Shown here piece after piece: positions 21,601 through 27,965 of a DNA stretch of 64,000 bases (the stretch's first letter is position 1; each line of letters begins with the position of its first letter). The stretch is taken from assembly GCA_963556255.1 (NCBI GenBank), contig OY744607.1, positions 54,935,764-54,999,763 on the forward strand, read 5' to 3'. The position numbers and the translations under genes were made by a program. This stretch comes from Allolobophora icterica. Lineage: Eukaryota > Annelida > Clitellata > Crassiclitellata > Lumbricidae. A model generated the notes under the pieces. It saw nothing but the letters and a program-made list of their open reading frames with translations. It made no database searches and was not told where the DNA came from.

Positions 21601-24581
21601 ATAGTTCCTGTGATTTCAATGTACCTGATTAACTAGAATAATACGCTTGGTCATGTCTTTTGTCACGATTTAAAATAACTGAATTTTAAACTTATTTATT
21701 CTAAACTATTTGCTTATAATTCCGACAAAGTAATTAATTCAATTATTCATTTTTTTCATTTATTTATTCATTCATTCATTTCTTTATGCACTTTTTACTC
21801 GCGTTTACAACTTGTTTAGGATCGGGACACGGAGTCCGCTTGCAAGCTCGAGCGGCAATCGTTGGATCACAGCCGATGGCGCTACACAGAATAGTCCACT
21901 GTGGCGCATACGATGGTCGAATAGTACCCTCGTAAGCTTTGATCCAATAATTATTAATTATTAATTTATTTGATGCAATGATTATAATAATCTTGTACTG
22001 ACGGCTGCACTGTTTGTTGCTGTTCAGGAAGAAGGAACCGAAGCAGGAGTCACAGAATCCGGCTCCATTGATCTTGCACTCACCACAGAAACCTGCACAG
22101 TCTGCAAGGAAAGATAGATCATTTACATTTTGTTTTATTCTATTTAAGGAATGTTGTTTCACAAATCCTATCCCGATTCCTACTCTTCCCATTACCTCCC
22201 TAGCCGTTTCAACTCTAAGCAACATCCATGCTAGACTGTCAATCGAGAGGTCGGGGATTCAACTCCCCACCGGGGCAGAAATTTGGTTCGCGATTTCTTT
22301 TCCACATGCACTCTCTAGCCAACTCAGCTATAATGAGTACACTGACCGTACAGGATAACGGGGGATAAGGCAACTTAGGTTTAACAGGGTAGAGCGGGAT
22401 ATATTTAGATCGATGGTCGCCTTAAGTTAAATCGTAATCAAAAATCGTAATCCGGTGGAAAACCCCTCGAAATACAAACGACAGTGGCATCTCTAGACAC
22501 TCCGAAGGGTGGCAACGCTCGTGAATGAACTGGTGCCCTGCGCTTGGCTTTAGAATAGCGCTTTAGAAATCTAGAGTTCACGATTACGGTAAGGAAAGCC
22601 AGAATTCATGCCACGAAGAATGAAAGAGAATGTAACACAGTAACCGCCTAAGCGGAGGCTAGAACCCGTGTTCTCTGCGTTAGAGACCGCGCTCTCAATC
22701 CGTTCTTGCCCCCAGACGTGTAGGGAATATACTCACTCTGGCAGGCTCCGTTTGACGTCAGGCCTTGCTGGGGTTTGCACGAGCTACAGGTTCCCGTAGT
22801 TATGTTGCATGTGTTGCATAGGGAAGTCGTTGGACATGCTACACCTGTGCACGGACAGAATCACCCGTTAGATAAGAAATGTAAGTTGTTGAAACGCTTA
22901 TAAACTATGTACCCTGTGCTACTGACTGAAGAATAGTGGTGATGAGGCTGACGACGATGATGATGACGATTTTGATGACGACGATGCCAAAGATGATAAC
23001 AATGATTAAAACAACAATGACAATGACGGCGATGCCAATGATGATCACAATGATTTAAACAACAATGACAATGACGGCGATGCCAAGGATGATAACAATG
23101 ATTAAAACAACAATGACAATGAAGACGATGCCAAAGATGATAACAATGATTAAACAACAATGACAATGACGACGATGTTGACGATGCAGAGGAGGAAGAG
23201 GAAGAGGAGGAGGAGGAGGAGGAGGAGGAGGAGGAGGAGGAGGAGGAGGAGGAGGAGCGTATAATGACTAATATGATGACGACAAAAACAGCTACATACA
23301 ACAACGAAGACAATGAAGCAATTTTCCGCAGATATATTTTTATTATTTAAGAATAATCTTTCATAATTATTATTAATTGCTAACGAGATCAAAACATTTT
23401 CCTACCATCAACTTGTGTAACAGCTGTCAAACAAACATACATCGTCATTCAAAAATTTTTAGGCTATACAGAATAGAAAAAAAACAAGTCAGGGTAAGAT
23501 AAGGTTAGGTCAGAAGTAGAATGGTACGTCCAGGTTAAGTAAGGGGTGGTAAATTATTTAAAGATCAGGTAAATTAGTGTAAAATAAGGTAGGGTTGACT
23601 GGTTGAAAGCAATGGATCGTGCTTGTGGAATGTCATTTTGCTAATGAGCGACCATTGATTGATGTTTCACAATCTCTACACATCTCGAGTTCCCTAATCA
23701 ATCCATATACCATGCTCTACCTCGACTCTGGAAAAATCTCTAATCTAATCTAATCTTATCTAAATACTTCTGTAGCGCGTTATCATAATGTTCAGGACAT
23801 AAGTCGATGGTTGCTTAGCGTAAGATCACAATCAAAACCATTTCCTCTTCTTCCCGCGACCGGACTTTGTTCTTCACCTGGTATATCTCTACAACCCCTC
23901 TGACTCGACGCAGCTCTCGTGAATAAGCTGGTGCCCTGCGCCTAACTTTTAAGTAGCGCTTTAGAAATCTGAAGTTTACGATTACGGCTACGATCAATGT
24001 GATAAGGGCGCTATAAAAGTTCCAGGCAAGATTGGATTTGATCAGATCAGATAAGGTAAATTAAGACCAGGTAAGGAGGGTGAATTTTTGTAAATGTGAA
24101 ATTAAAACTTGAAATAAATGTAAATAATGTAAATAATAATATAAATGCTGATAATTAATAATAATAATAATTATTATAATAATTATAATAAAAATAAACA
24201 ATATAAATGATACATAATAAATAATTTGAAATTAAAATAAATAAACCTCAGATTCGCATTTCTGTGTTACTTTGAGCGAGTTAAAAATTTATGTAATAAT
24301 ACTAACCATATAAAGGGTTGTAAACAAATTAAAATAAGAAAGAAACGAGAAGAAACTGAAAACGGGAGACAATGAAAAATAGACAATAGAAATAGAAAAC
24401 AGAAATAGACATTAGAACTAGACATTAGAAAGACAATAAAAATCGACATTAGAATAGACAATAGAAAACGGCATTGGAAATAGACAATAAAGATAGACAA
24501 TAGACAATAGATATAGACAATAGAAACCCGACCTGACAAAGCGAACATCAAGACGATTACGCCAAGTGCAAGTTGCTTCAT
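1..24581 (-). CDS. Gene: large secreted Cys-rich repeat protein, 3' end beyond window
   Basis: Multi-exon gene read right to left: a signal-peptide exon at 24581-24533, then 32 recognisable repeat exons down to about position 65, continuing past the left edge. Each intact exon begins with the last two bases of a codon and ends with the first base of one (phase 1-1), so any subset can be joined in frame. The typical repeat is C-x3-C-x4-GC-x7-C-x2-C-x10-C with a core like CDQCDVGYGLT-NGSCD. Six cysteines and CxxC spacing recall furin-like/growth-factor-receptor Cys-rich or EGF-like repeats; I cannot assign a named family. The protein should enter the secretory pathway; whether it ends in a membrane anchor is outside the window. 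Divergent repeats lie at the N-terminus, near-identical ones later, and three exons are defective. Function unknown. The exon chain is inferred from splice signals and phase, not from transcripts. Confidence 0.8.
65..178 (-). pseudogene. Repeat exon 32, decayed
   Basis: The AFNCDQC core and the ANGSC tail are recognisable, but one base is missing in the stretch that should encode CDVGYG (frameshift), the tail reads CA not CD, and the first half is rearranged so the first cysteines are lost. Dead copy of the repeat exon. Confidence 0.6.
318..422 (-). CDS. Repeat exon 31
   Basis: 105 nt, phase 1-1. CSMYCTTYGCNITGAHKC, CDQCDVGYGFTANGSC. Confidence 0.85.
554..658 (-). CDS. Repeat exon 30
   Basis: 105 nt, phase 1-1. 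CSTYCTTYGCNVTGAFKC, CDQCNVGYGITANGSC. Confidence 0.85.
803..911 (-). pseudogene. Repeat exon 29, both splice sites damaged
   Basis: The reading frame is intact (CSAYCKIRGCNVKGAFKC, CDAGYGLTANGSC). The acceptor dinucleotide directly before the exon is AT instead of AG, with no nearby AG, and a 4-bp tandem duplication (cgtccgtc at 803-810) shifts the donor by 4 nt and breaks phase. It is probably no longer spliced in. Confidence 0.75.
1063..1167 (-). CDS. Repeat exon 28
   Basis: 105 nt, phase 1-1. CALHCTTFGCNTTRAYKC, CDLCDLGFGLTANGTC. Confidence 0.8.
1384..1645 (-). repeat. 44-bp minisatellite built from exon end plus splice donor
   Basis: Six units begin at 1384, 1428, 1472, 1515, 1559 and 1602 (spacing 43-44) and run into exon 27 at 1646. 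Each starts with ttacc(g)tcac, which on the coding strand is the exon end TGTGACG followed by donor gtaa. Units at 1472 and 1559 have lost one base of this motif. Confidence 0.85.
1650..1754 (-). CDS. Repeat exon 27
   Basis: 105 nt, phase 1-1. CSAHCTEFGCNSTGAYNC, CDQCDVGYGFTSNGSC. Its donor is followed directly by a 44-bp minisatellite that repeats the exon end and donor. Confidence 0.85.
1940..2795 (-). pseudogene. Repeat exon 26, split by a DNA transposon
   Basis: The exon's two ends are present (38 nt at 2795-2758 and 67 nt at 2006-1940) and together equal the standard 105 nt. They are separated by the inverted-repeat element at about 2007-2754. Exon bases cgt occur on both sides (2004-2006, 2755-2757). 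Splice sites at both outer ends look usable (ag; gtgaaa), but the element puts stops in the frame, so the exon cannot work unless it is skipped. Confidence 0.8.
2007..2754. mobile_element. Non-autonomous DNA transposon with 30-bp perfect inverted repeats
   Basis: Termini 2010-2039 and 2725-2754 are perfect 30-bp inverted repeats starting cgatgggtttaag. Flanking bases cgt are duplicated; three extra bases (aat) lie between the left cgt and the left repeat. No transposase reading frame is visible, so it is MITE-like. Superfamily not determined. It interrupts repeat exon 26. Confidence 0.8.
2940..3044 (-). CDS. Repeat exon 25
   Basis: 105 nt, phase 1-1. CSTYCTTYGCNVTGAYKC, CDQCDIGYGLTSNLTC. Duplicate of exon 21. 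Confidence 0.85.
3350..3500 (+). mobile_element. tRNA-derived SINE, family 1
   Basis: The head has an A-box-like tggccgattggttaaag and a B-box-like agatcgagtct, followed by a family tail (tccttcactcagaattgctcagcgcc). It does not fold as an intact tRNA gene. It sits beside exon 24 and was copied with it to 5108-5235. Confidence 0.6.
3539..3643 (-). CDS. Repeat exon 24
   Basis: 105 nt, phase 1-1. CSLHCNVTGCNHTGAHRC, CDLCDLGYAFTPNGTC. Duplicate of exon 20. Confidence 0.85.
4079..4183 (-). CDS. Repeat exon 23
   Basis: 105 nt, phase 1-1, donor gttatt (GT kept, rest weak). CSAHCTEYECNSTGAYHC: the invariant Gly before the third Cys is Glu. Counterpart of exon 27. Confidence 0.75.
4353..4457 (-). 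CDS. Repeat exon 22
   Basis: 105 nt, phase 1-1. CSLHCTMCGCNITGAYNC: an extra Cys in the second loop gives seven cysteines. Positional counterpart of the disrupted exon 26. Confidence 0.8.
4602..4706 (-). CDS. Repeat exon 21
   Basis: 105 nt, phase 1-1. CSPYCTAYGCKVNGAFKC, CDQCDAGYGLTTNLIC. Duplicate of exon 25 with a matching intron stretch (about 4710-4830 versus 3050-3170). Confidence 0.85.
5108..5235 (+). mobile_element. tRNA-derived SINE, family 1 (deleted copy)
   Basis: Matches 3350-3500 but lacks about 20 bases between the A-box and B-box regions. Its position next to exon 20 shows it travelled in the segmental duplication and later lost sequence. Confidence 0.55.
5290..5394 (-). CDS. 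Repeat exon 20
   Basis: 105 nt, phase 1-1. CSLHCNVTGCNLTGAYRC, CDLCDPGYAFTPNGTC. Duplicate of exon 24; both carry a SINE fragment in the next intron. Confidence 0.85.
5825..5929 (-). CDS. Repeat exon 19
   Basis: 105 nt, phase 1-1. CSSHCSKYGCNITGAYKC, CDQCDVGYGLTSNGSC. Confidence 0.85.
6137..6210. repeat. (TATG)n microsatellite
   Basis: About 18 copies of a 4-bp unit, ending in ttta repeats that run into the SINE tail. Confidence 0.95.
6215..6450 (-). mobile_element. tRNA-derived SINE, family 2
   Basis: Reverse complement begins ggcgtggtggctcagtgg, has the B box ggttcgaatcc, and ends gcgctatagaaatatccggaataaataaa. Nearly full-length match to the plus-strand copy at 26466-26697. Both ends abut (TATG)n, so it lies within or seeded a microsatellite. 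Confidence 0.75.
6451..6525. repeat. (TATG)n microsatellite, second block
   Basis: Continuation of the 4-bp repeat on the other side of the SINE, with some tttg units. Confidence 0.9.
6739..6843 (-). CDS. Repeat exon 18
   Basis: 105 nt, phase 1-1. CSPNCTTYGCNATGAYKC, CDQCDFGYGLTANGSC. The split codon gives Glu before the first Cys. Confidence 0.85.
7436..7540 (-). CDS. Repeat exon 17
   Basis: 105 nt, phase 1-1, donor gtaacc. CSAYCTTYGCYFDGAYKC, CDKCDVGHVRTANRSCA. The GYG core is changed to GHV, which may mean relaxed constraint; reading frame and splice sites are intact. Confidence 0.75.
8317..8421 (-). CDS. Repeat exon 16
   Basis: 105 nt, phase 1-1. CSPYCTKSGCNVTGAYSC, CDKCDVGYGFTPNKSC. 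Confidence 0.85.
9138..9242 (-). CDS. Repeat exon 15
   Basis: 105 nt, phase 1-1, donor gtatgt. CSQHCNITGCSASGAYRC, CDVCDPGYTFATNGSCG. Diverged core, same cysteine spacing. Confidence 0.8.
9537..9602. repeat. (TA)n microsatellite
   Basis: Two TA runs separated by tttgaaattcac. Confidence 0.9.
9730..9834 (-). CDS. Repeat exon 14
   Basis: 105 nt, phase 1-1, donor gtatag. CSAHCTSYGCNVTGAFSC and CDSGYGLTANGTCE; ends in Glu rather than Asp. Confidence 0.8.
10000..10240 (+). mobile_element. LINE 3'-end remnant
   Basis: Encodes PSTWNRLPQELRL, matching the (P-x-LWN-x-LP-x-ELR) motif near the C-terminus of CR1/L2-like reverse transcriptases. The following sequence (atcgttgagtggcgctttta) recurs in inverted orientation near 37280 and 49520. 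Confidence 0.5.
10320..11280. other. AT-rich intron sequence, no feature seen
   Basis: Intron between repeat exons 13 and 14. Low-complexity AT-rich DNA with no open frame, no repeat exon and no clear inverted termini. Confidence 0.5.
11296..11400 (-). CDS. Repeat exon 13
   Basis: 105 nt, phase 1-1. CSSHCTTYGCNVTGANKC then CDRCDVGYGLASNGSC. Confidence 0.85.
11610..11714 (-). CDS. Repeat exon 12
   Basis: 105 nt, phase 1-1. Contains CSPYCTSLGCNSTGAYKC and CDVGYGLTTNESC. Confidence 0.85.
11924..12028 (-). CDS. Repeat exon 11
   Basis: 105 nt, phase 1-1. Duplicate of exon 9 with the CTTFKCNNTG variant and a conserved downstream intron, including the stretch around 12100-12600 that recurs at 13250-13790. 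Confidence 0.85.
12776..12880 (-). CDS. Repeat exon 10
   Basis: 105 nt, phase 1-1. Contains CSPYCTSLGCNSTGAYKC and CDVGYGLTANESC. Confidence 0.85.
13087..13191 (-). CDS. Repeat exon 9
   Basis: 105 nt, phase 1-1. Same protein sequence as exon 11, including the unusual CTTFKCNNTG (Lys where Gly is usual), and flanking intron sequence also matches: a recent duplicate. Confidence 0.85.
13986..14090 (-). CDS. Repeat exon 8
   Basis: 105 nt, phase 1-1, donor gtaatc. Contains CSLYCTSFGCNSTGAYKC and CDVGYGLTTNESC. Paired with exon 10 by a duplication offset of about 1.2 kb. Confidence 0.85.
14300..14404 (-). CDS. Repeat exon 7
   Basis: 105 nt, phase 1-1, donor gtaatc. Contains CSAYCTTFGCNNTGAYKC and CDVGYGLTANESC. 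First of a cluster of near-identical exons (7-12). Confidence 0.85.
14517..15385. mobile_element. hAT-type non-autonomous element
   Basis: Starts CAGtattaccac and ends with its inverted counterpart gtggtaacgCTG. Flanked by a perfect 8-bp target duplication cctaaatt (14509-14516 and 15386-15393), the hallmark of hAT insertion. Both ends are rich in an aaaacccaag motif in the same orientation. No transposase frame. 869 bp, in the intron upstream of exon 7. Confidence 0.85.
15425..16045. mobile_element. hAT-type non-autonomous element
   Basis: Inverted ends CAGTGATGGGCA.../...TGCCCATCACTG with a perfect 8-bp target duplication cgtgacag (15417-15424, 16046-16053). The interior is built of taactaaac/gttagttaa motifs in both orientations. 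621 bp, non-coding. Only 40 bp from the previous hAT element and exactly at the head of a family 4 SINE. Confidence 0.88.
16046..16320 (+). mobile_element. tRNA-derived SINE, family 4
   Basis: The head has cagcgtgctagactgcc and a degraded B box within ggtcggggg...tcgaattctcgcc. The tail ends in aactgctcttcttcttg, feeding into a TTC microsatellite. Best match is 17566-17842. Confidence 0.65.
16322..16565. repeat. (TTC)n/(TCC)n triplet repeat
   Basis: About 240 bp of pyrimidine-rich triplets grown from the tail of the preceding SINE. Apparent poly-Arg, poly-Leu and poly-Phe reading frames here are artefacts of the repeat. Confidence 0.95.
17407..17511 (-). CDS. Repeat exon 6
   Basis: 105 nt, phase 1-1, donor gtatgt. 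Contains CSAHCTIGGCNSTGAYRC and CDLGYALTPNGTC. The PNGTC tail groups it with exons 20 and 24. Confidence 0.8.
17566..17842 (+). mobile_element. tRNA-derived SINE, family 4
   Basis: Head resembles a tRNA-Asp-like sequence (ggactgtcaaccgagaggtcgggggttcaaatccccgcc) but its acceptor-stem ends do not pair, so it is a SINE. The body includes gtgggaagatgagacggcg and ends in ctgctcttcttctt. Confidence 0.7.
17868..17935 (+). mobile_element. Short LINE reverse-transcriptase fragment
   Basis: Encodes LHWFPVKERIKFKILLL, the conserved LHWLPVxxRIxFK segment of CR1/L2-type LINE proteins. Only about 20 codons remain. Confidence 0.6.
17966..18791. repeat. 29-bp minisatellite, about 28 copies
   Basis: Unit ggaatgcctattgtaatgc followed by atcgtctatt. 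Copies are almost identical. Two carry ggaattcc instead of ggaatgcc, about 87 bp (three units) apart. It sits in the intron upstream of exon 6. Confidence 0.95.
18843..18941 (-). CDS. Repeat exon 5 (short spacing)
   Basis: 99 nt, phase 1-1, donor gtaagt. C-PSS-C-SR-C-SISGAGR-C then CDFGYGLTSNST-C. The gap between the second and third cysteines is two residues instead of four, so the exon is 6 nt shorter than the 105-nt standard. Confidence 0.75.
19938..20039 (-). CDS. Repeat exon 4 (divergent)
   Basis: 102 nt, phase 1-1, donor gtgagt. Translation C-SSN-C-SIG-C-DGTGVAK-C-DL-C-DPGYGNSTDGS-C. First exon in the chain with the CDxCDxGYG core. Confidence 0.75.
20476..20568 (-). CDS. Repeat exon 3 (divergent)
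   Basis: 93 nt, the shortest of the set, phase 1-1, donor gtgagt. Translation C-ISN-C-YI-C-QDNTT-C-SS-C-QPKYALSLNNT-C. Six cysteines; the NNT-C tail is shared with the other repeats. Confidence 0.7.
   Translation of the reverse strand, partial: LVFRIAISAKITPPVALVNQNTRCPSTTPA
20630..20998. repeat. Degenerate ~24-bp tandem repeat rich in gaggtaagt
   Basis: Around ten imperfect units of the type tgaggtaagtgtaggagtagctgg, denser after 20755. The plus strand repeatedly spells a perfect splice-donor consensus, but the host gene is on the minus strand. Confidence 0.8.
21007..21304. mobile_element. Small DNA transposon, CATGGGCG termini, 8-bp target duplication
   Basis: Begins catgggcgtccg and ends cggacgcccatg, flanked by a perfect duplication tttatggt (20999-21006, 21305-21312). 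298 bp, non-coding. Same termini type as 52175-52341. Confidence 0.85.
22003..22101 (-). CDS. Repeat exon 2 (divergent)
   Basis: 99 nt, phase 1-1, donor gtcagt. Translation C-AGF-C-GE-C-KINGAGF-C-DS-C-FGSFFLNSNKQ-C. Six cysteines, Gly-Phe-rich, spacing closest to furin-like repeats. Confidence 0.7.
22225..22370 (+). mobile_element. tRNA-derived SINE, family 4 (truncated)
   Basis: Contains gctagactgtcaatcgagaggtcggggattcaactccccacc and the family body up to ataatgagtacactgaccg, then stops. Confidence 0.6.
22500..22720. mobile_element. SINE-like fragments
   Basis: ctggtgccctgcgcttggctttagaatagcgctttagaaatc recurs with changes at 23930-23990, 33255-33330 and 62345-62410. The adjoining cctaagcggaggctagaacccg resembles an inverted tRNA-like head. 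Confidence 0.4.
22737..22838 (-). CDS. Repeat exon 1 (divergent)
   Basis: 102 nt, phase 1-1, acceptor ag and donor gtgagt. Translation has CPTTSLCNTC at the start and CSSCKPQQGLTSNGACQ at the end. It keeps the C-x2-C ... GLTSNG-C tail of the later repeats but not the central CDQCD. Confidence 0.65.
22935..23190. repeat. 48-bp minisatellite
   Basis: gatgccaa recurs at 22983, 23031, 23079 and 23127 with exact 48-bp spacing; units are rich in gatgataacaatgat. Open frames across it are repeat artefacts. Confidence 0.85.
23190..23256. repeat. (GAG)n microsatellite
   Basis: About 20 gag triplets, directly after the 48-bp array. Confidence 0.95.
24300..24530. repeat. Degenerate atagacaatagaa repeat in intron 1
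   Basis: Purine-rich imperfect repeat of about 12-15 bp directly downstream of the signal-peptide exon on the minus strand. Confidence 0.6.
24533..24581 (-). CDS. Signal-peptide exon (first coding exon)
   Basis: On the minus strand the exon reads MKQLALGVIVLMFALS plus the first base of a Gly codon, then donor gtcggg. It is a classic short signal peptide (Lys then a hydrophobic core), and its phase-1 end matches the phase-1 start of every repeat exon. An in-frame upstream Met at 24638 would add 19 residues including acidic ones; I prefer the inner Met because it gives a normal signal peptide. The donor's third base onward is non-consensus, which is the main doubt. Confidence 0.65.
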
Positions 24582-24639
24582 CCTTGGACTCCAACCGAAC
24601 ACGAACACAGATCTTTCCACTTCGTTAATCGTTCTCATC

Positions 24640-25975
24640 CTATCTCAGTCCATCTAACCAGACATACTATGAATCGATGACGCTTCAGAAAAATCGTTAT
24701 CTCCAGACGTCTTCCCAAAAGCCAAGTCGTTTTGTCACGAGCTTATTCAAGGGCGCTCAGTCAAAAAACAAACTCGATATGTTGCTGATATATTCAGGCT
24801 GCGTCCCATCCAAGATCCGATTAAGAACATCACCCATATACCGACCGAGAGCTAAGTCCTTCAGCTAGAAGTATGGACAAGACCATAAGAACGAATTCGT
24901 TGTTACATTGGACATCTTAGTTACGCATCACTTATCTGCAAACACGATGCAAATACGCCTTCTTGGTCACGCTCAAGCGTAGAGGTAAGCGATTTAGTCA
25001 GGCGTGCCCGGCTGAGTCGATACTAACAGAATCACTAAACATTCTGCGTTTCGTCCACTTAAAACGCAGGCTCACCTGTGCTCCAGTCAACCGGAACGGT
25101 TCAGTTGACTCGTGAGGTAGCGCGAGAAATCTTGACAACCCTTCGACGCAAACAGATTGCATTTCCCTGTGGCGAAATATTTGACGAGGATTAAAAGAAC
25201 AGCAGTCTAGCTGTGCGAGGAGTTGGGGTGATATATAAAGCAAAGGAACTACGGTGGGTAGAACGACTAGCCAGTGGTAGGCAGGCCGACAGCGGTGGTA
25301 GAACAACTAGTCAATGGTGGGAGGGCAAGCACCCCAGGTACGTGGGTGATTGTCGGTCGATAGAAAGCGGGCACTTGTTTTGTGTGTACGAGAAGGCGCG
25401 CCGGAATATGCTGGGGAGACAAACGAGTCGTTTGTGATGGAGGGAAACGCCCCTTCGTAGAGAAAGACTGTTGACCGATTGCAGAACGAATGTTCTTTAC
25501 AAGTCTCGGCTGACTTAGGACGGAGTAATTGGGCTGTCGCCTTAAATAGTCACTTACTAATCCAGGTACTTTGAATATTAGTCTTCGGTCCTCCTGTCAT
25601 CCATAATCCAACTGTCTCGGTGGTGTTTAGATACCCTAATCTGCCCTAAACTGTGTTACCTTCCCCTTCCCTCCCCGCCAATACCTTATTTCACCCTACT
25701 CTACCCTTCCCTACCCTACCTTACATTATCCTAAGTACAGTATATACTATATATACCCTACTCGACCCTGTACATACATACTTAAGCTGTTGCTCCGGAC
25801 GTCCCTCATTTAAAGTCGCAATACACACAAAATCATAGGGTCTCCCAGCATTCGCTTTATCTAGGTCGCTGTGATAATGTGAGCTGGAGCCAAAATAAAT
25901 AAATTCTAGAGATTAGAGTGCCGTATATTCGTAGACAGTCGATAAGATCGAAGCAACGATTCAGAAGCACTTGGG
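24640..25975. other. Upstream region of the Cys-rich gene; no gene seen
   Basis: It should contain the minus-strand promoter but I see no convincing TATA or initiator. Holds a partial ~50-bp direct repeat (25247-25330, gtagaac-actag...agtggt) and ccctaccctac-rich low-complexity DNA from 25620. Confidence 0.4.
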
Positions 25976-26065
25976 TCGCTACGCAGTGGCTTGAGGTGGA
26001 TTCGAACCCGCAACCCTCCGGTTACAAGGCGCCGACTTACACCACTACACCACCGCGTCCCCCTC
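25975..26065 (-). mobile_element. tRNA-derived SINE, family 3 (head only)
   Basis: Reverse complement ggacgcggtggtgtagtggt...ccttgtaaccggagggttgcgggttcgaatcc matches the head of the element at 56765-56974. Confidence 0.65.
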
Positions 26066-26427
26066 AAATCAACCTTGACCTCTAGAGCAACGGAGTCATC
26101 GAGAGCAGTGACTTCCCAGCGGGTCTTCTCCTTTCGAGCGATCGTAATGGACAACCATTCTTTAGAATTGTCTAGTGAAGGCCCGTTTGATGCAAAAGGT
26201 CAATACCAAGGGATTGCTACTCTATTCCATCATGCTCTGCCTTACCATACGTTATCCTGTACATATACCCTACACCACCCGGTCATACCTAAGCTGCCTT
26301 AACCTTCTGCTACCTTAGGGCATGAAAGGGCAGGGAATGGTATGATAGAGCAGGACAGGTTACTGAGGTTAGGGTAGGACTCTACTCTATCCGACCCTGC
26401 CTTAACATAAGTTATCCTAAATATATC

Positions 26428-26465
26428 CTACTCTACACTGTTACACATGTAACAGTGTAGAGTAG
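26428..26465. repeat. Perfect 17-bp-arm hairpin
   Basis: ctactctacactgttac (26428-26444), loop acat, then its exact complement to 26465. Abuts the SINE at 26466. Confidence 0.85.
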
Positions 26466-26697
26466 GGGCGTGGTGGCTCAGTGGTAAGTTCGGCGCTTTG
26501 TGACCGGAGGGTTGCAGGTTCGAATCCCACTCTAGCTGCTGCGTATGGACCTTGGGCAAGTCCTTCAGTCGTAGTTGCTCGTAGCGCTTCGGCGTGAAAA
26601 TTCCGGCACAGTATCAAATGCTGTAGTCGGGAGCGCCTCTGAGTAGTAGTAGACTTCGAGAGGCGCTATAAAAATATCCGGAATAAATAAATGAACA
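26466..26697 (+). mobile_element. tRNA-derived SINE, family 2
   Basis: A-box region gtggctcagtggtaag, B box ggttcgaatcc, unique body with gcgcctctgagtagtag, tail gcgctataaaaatatccggaataaataaatg. Nearly full length. Confidence 0.8.
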
Positions 26698-27224
26698 TGA
26701 GCTACATTCTGCCCGCTATTTTATCCTACCCTAACCGGTCCTGCTCTACCATACCATATCTGCCCCACCATACCCTACCCAGCCCTACCCTTTCCTACGT
26801 TACCCTATATTGAACCCGGGCTCCACCAAGTTACACCTAAGCTACCTTATCCAGGTTATTTTGTCCTACTCTACGATCCGTTCCTCTACAAACTTTTCTT
26901 TACCTGGCCCCATCTTAAGAACCTTGCCTTTCTTTTACCTAAATGGACTTCAATTAACTTCGTTACCATTTCCTGGACTGCATCCTCTGCTATGTGGCTC
27001 GATTTATGCGTCTTCCTGTCATTCTGCATCGCTTGTAGCCTTATATAGCCGCAGGTGGCACCTGGATAACTTATCATAGTTTACTGTACTTCGTTTGGTA
27101 CACCGTTCACCAAAAAAAACTCTTTCTGCGGCCCTGAATTGGTCTGCATTCGAGGAGCGCTGTGTATGTGCTCTGAATGAATAAACGAACGAAAGACTGA
27201 AAAAATAGGCGTGTGCCTTGTGCT

Positions 27225-27625
27225 AGGTGATTTTTCACTTGTTCCTTCTTTCCTTCGTTTCTTCCTTCCATCTTTCCCTCCTTTCATTCATCTCTCCTTC
27301 CTTCCTTCCTTCCTTCCTTTATTCCTCCCGGCCTTCCTGCCTTCCTTCATCTTCCCGTCCTTTATCCCTCTCTTCCATCCTTCTTCTTCCTACCTATCTT
27401 CAAGCCGTTCTTCTTTTTTCAGTTCTCTTTCCTTCCTCTATTCTCTCCTTCCTTCCTTTCTTTCTTCATTTCCTCTTCTTTTCCTTCCTTCCTTCACCCC
27501 TTCCTTCATCCCTCCTTTTATCCCTTTCTTCTATCCTTCTTCTTTCCTACCTTTTTTCATCCCGTCCTTCTTCCGTCATTTCCTCGATCCTTTCTTCTTT
27601 TCTTTCTTCCTGTCTTCCTCCCTGC
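27225..27625. repeat. Pyrimidine-rich (CCTT)n tract
   Basis: About 400 bp of imperfect cttc/cctt repeats. Long Ser/Phe/Leu frames here reflect composition only. Confidence 0.9.
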
Positions 27626-27774
27626 CGTCCAATGTTTCATCACAAGAAGGCCGTTTTAAGCTTTAAGAGAAGTGGTGCAGACATAGGCGTCGAAGTCAAT
27701 TCGTTGCCAAGCGCTAATGTACAGTTGCGACAATCAGAACAATTAGACAGTTTGAGACATATTGCGAAGAAAAA

Positions 27775-27965
27775 AGACAGGCGCAGAGAGAGACAGACAC
27801 ACACAGGGAGACAGTCTGAAACATAGACTGGCAGACAGACATCGGTGTCAGCAGCCAATAAACTAAAGCAGGTTACAAATAGGAGCAGTGAGAGACATGT
27901 AGAGGGACAGAGAGATACACAGAAAGACAGGCAGACAGACAGACAGAAAGACAGATTGTGCAGAA
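27775..27965. repeat. Degenerate (AGAC)n repeat
   Basis: Repeated agacag and acagac units with scattered interruptions. Confidence 0.8.

Noticed and set aside
22861..23392. Ser-rich/His-rich 150-codon frame
   Set aside because: Produced by the 48-bp and GAG repeats.
26466..26540. Possible tRNA gene (ggttcgaatcc B box)
   Set aside because: Part of a ~230-bp repeat found in reverse at 6215-6450; it is the SINE promoter.
27211..27826. 199-codon Ser/Leu/Phe-rich frame
   Set aside because: Runs through a pyrimidine-rich simple repeat; no start context, domain or splice support.
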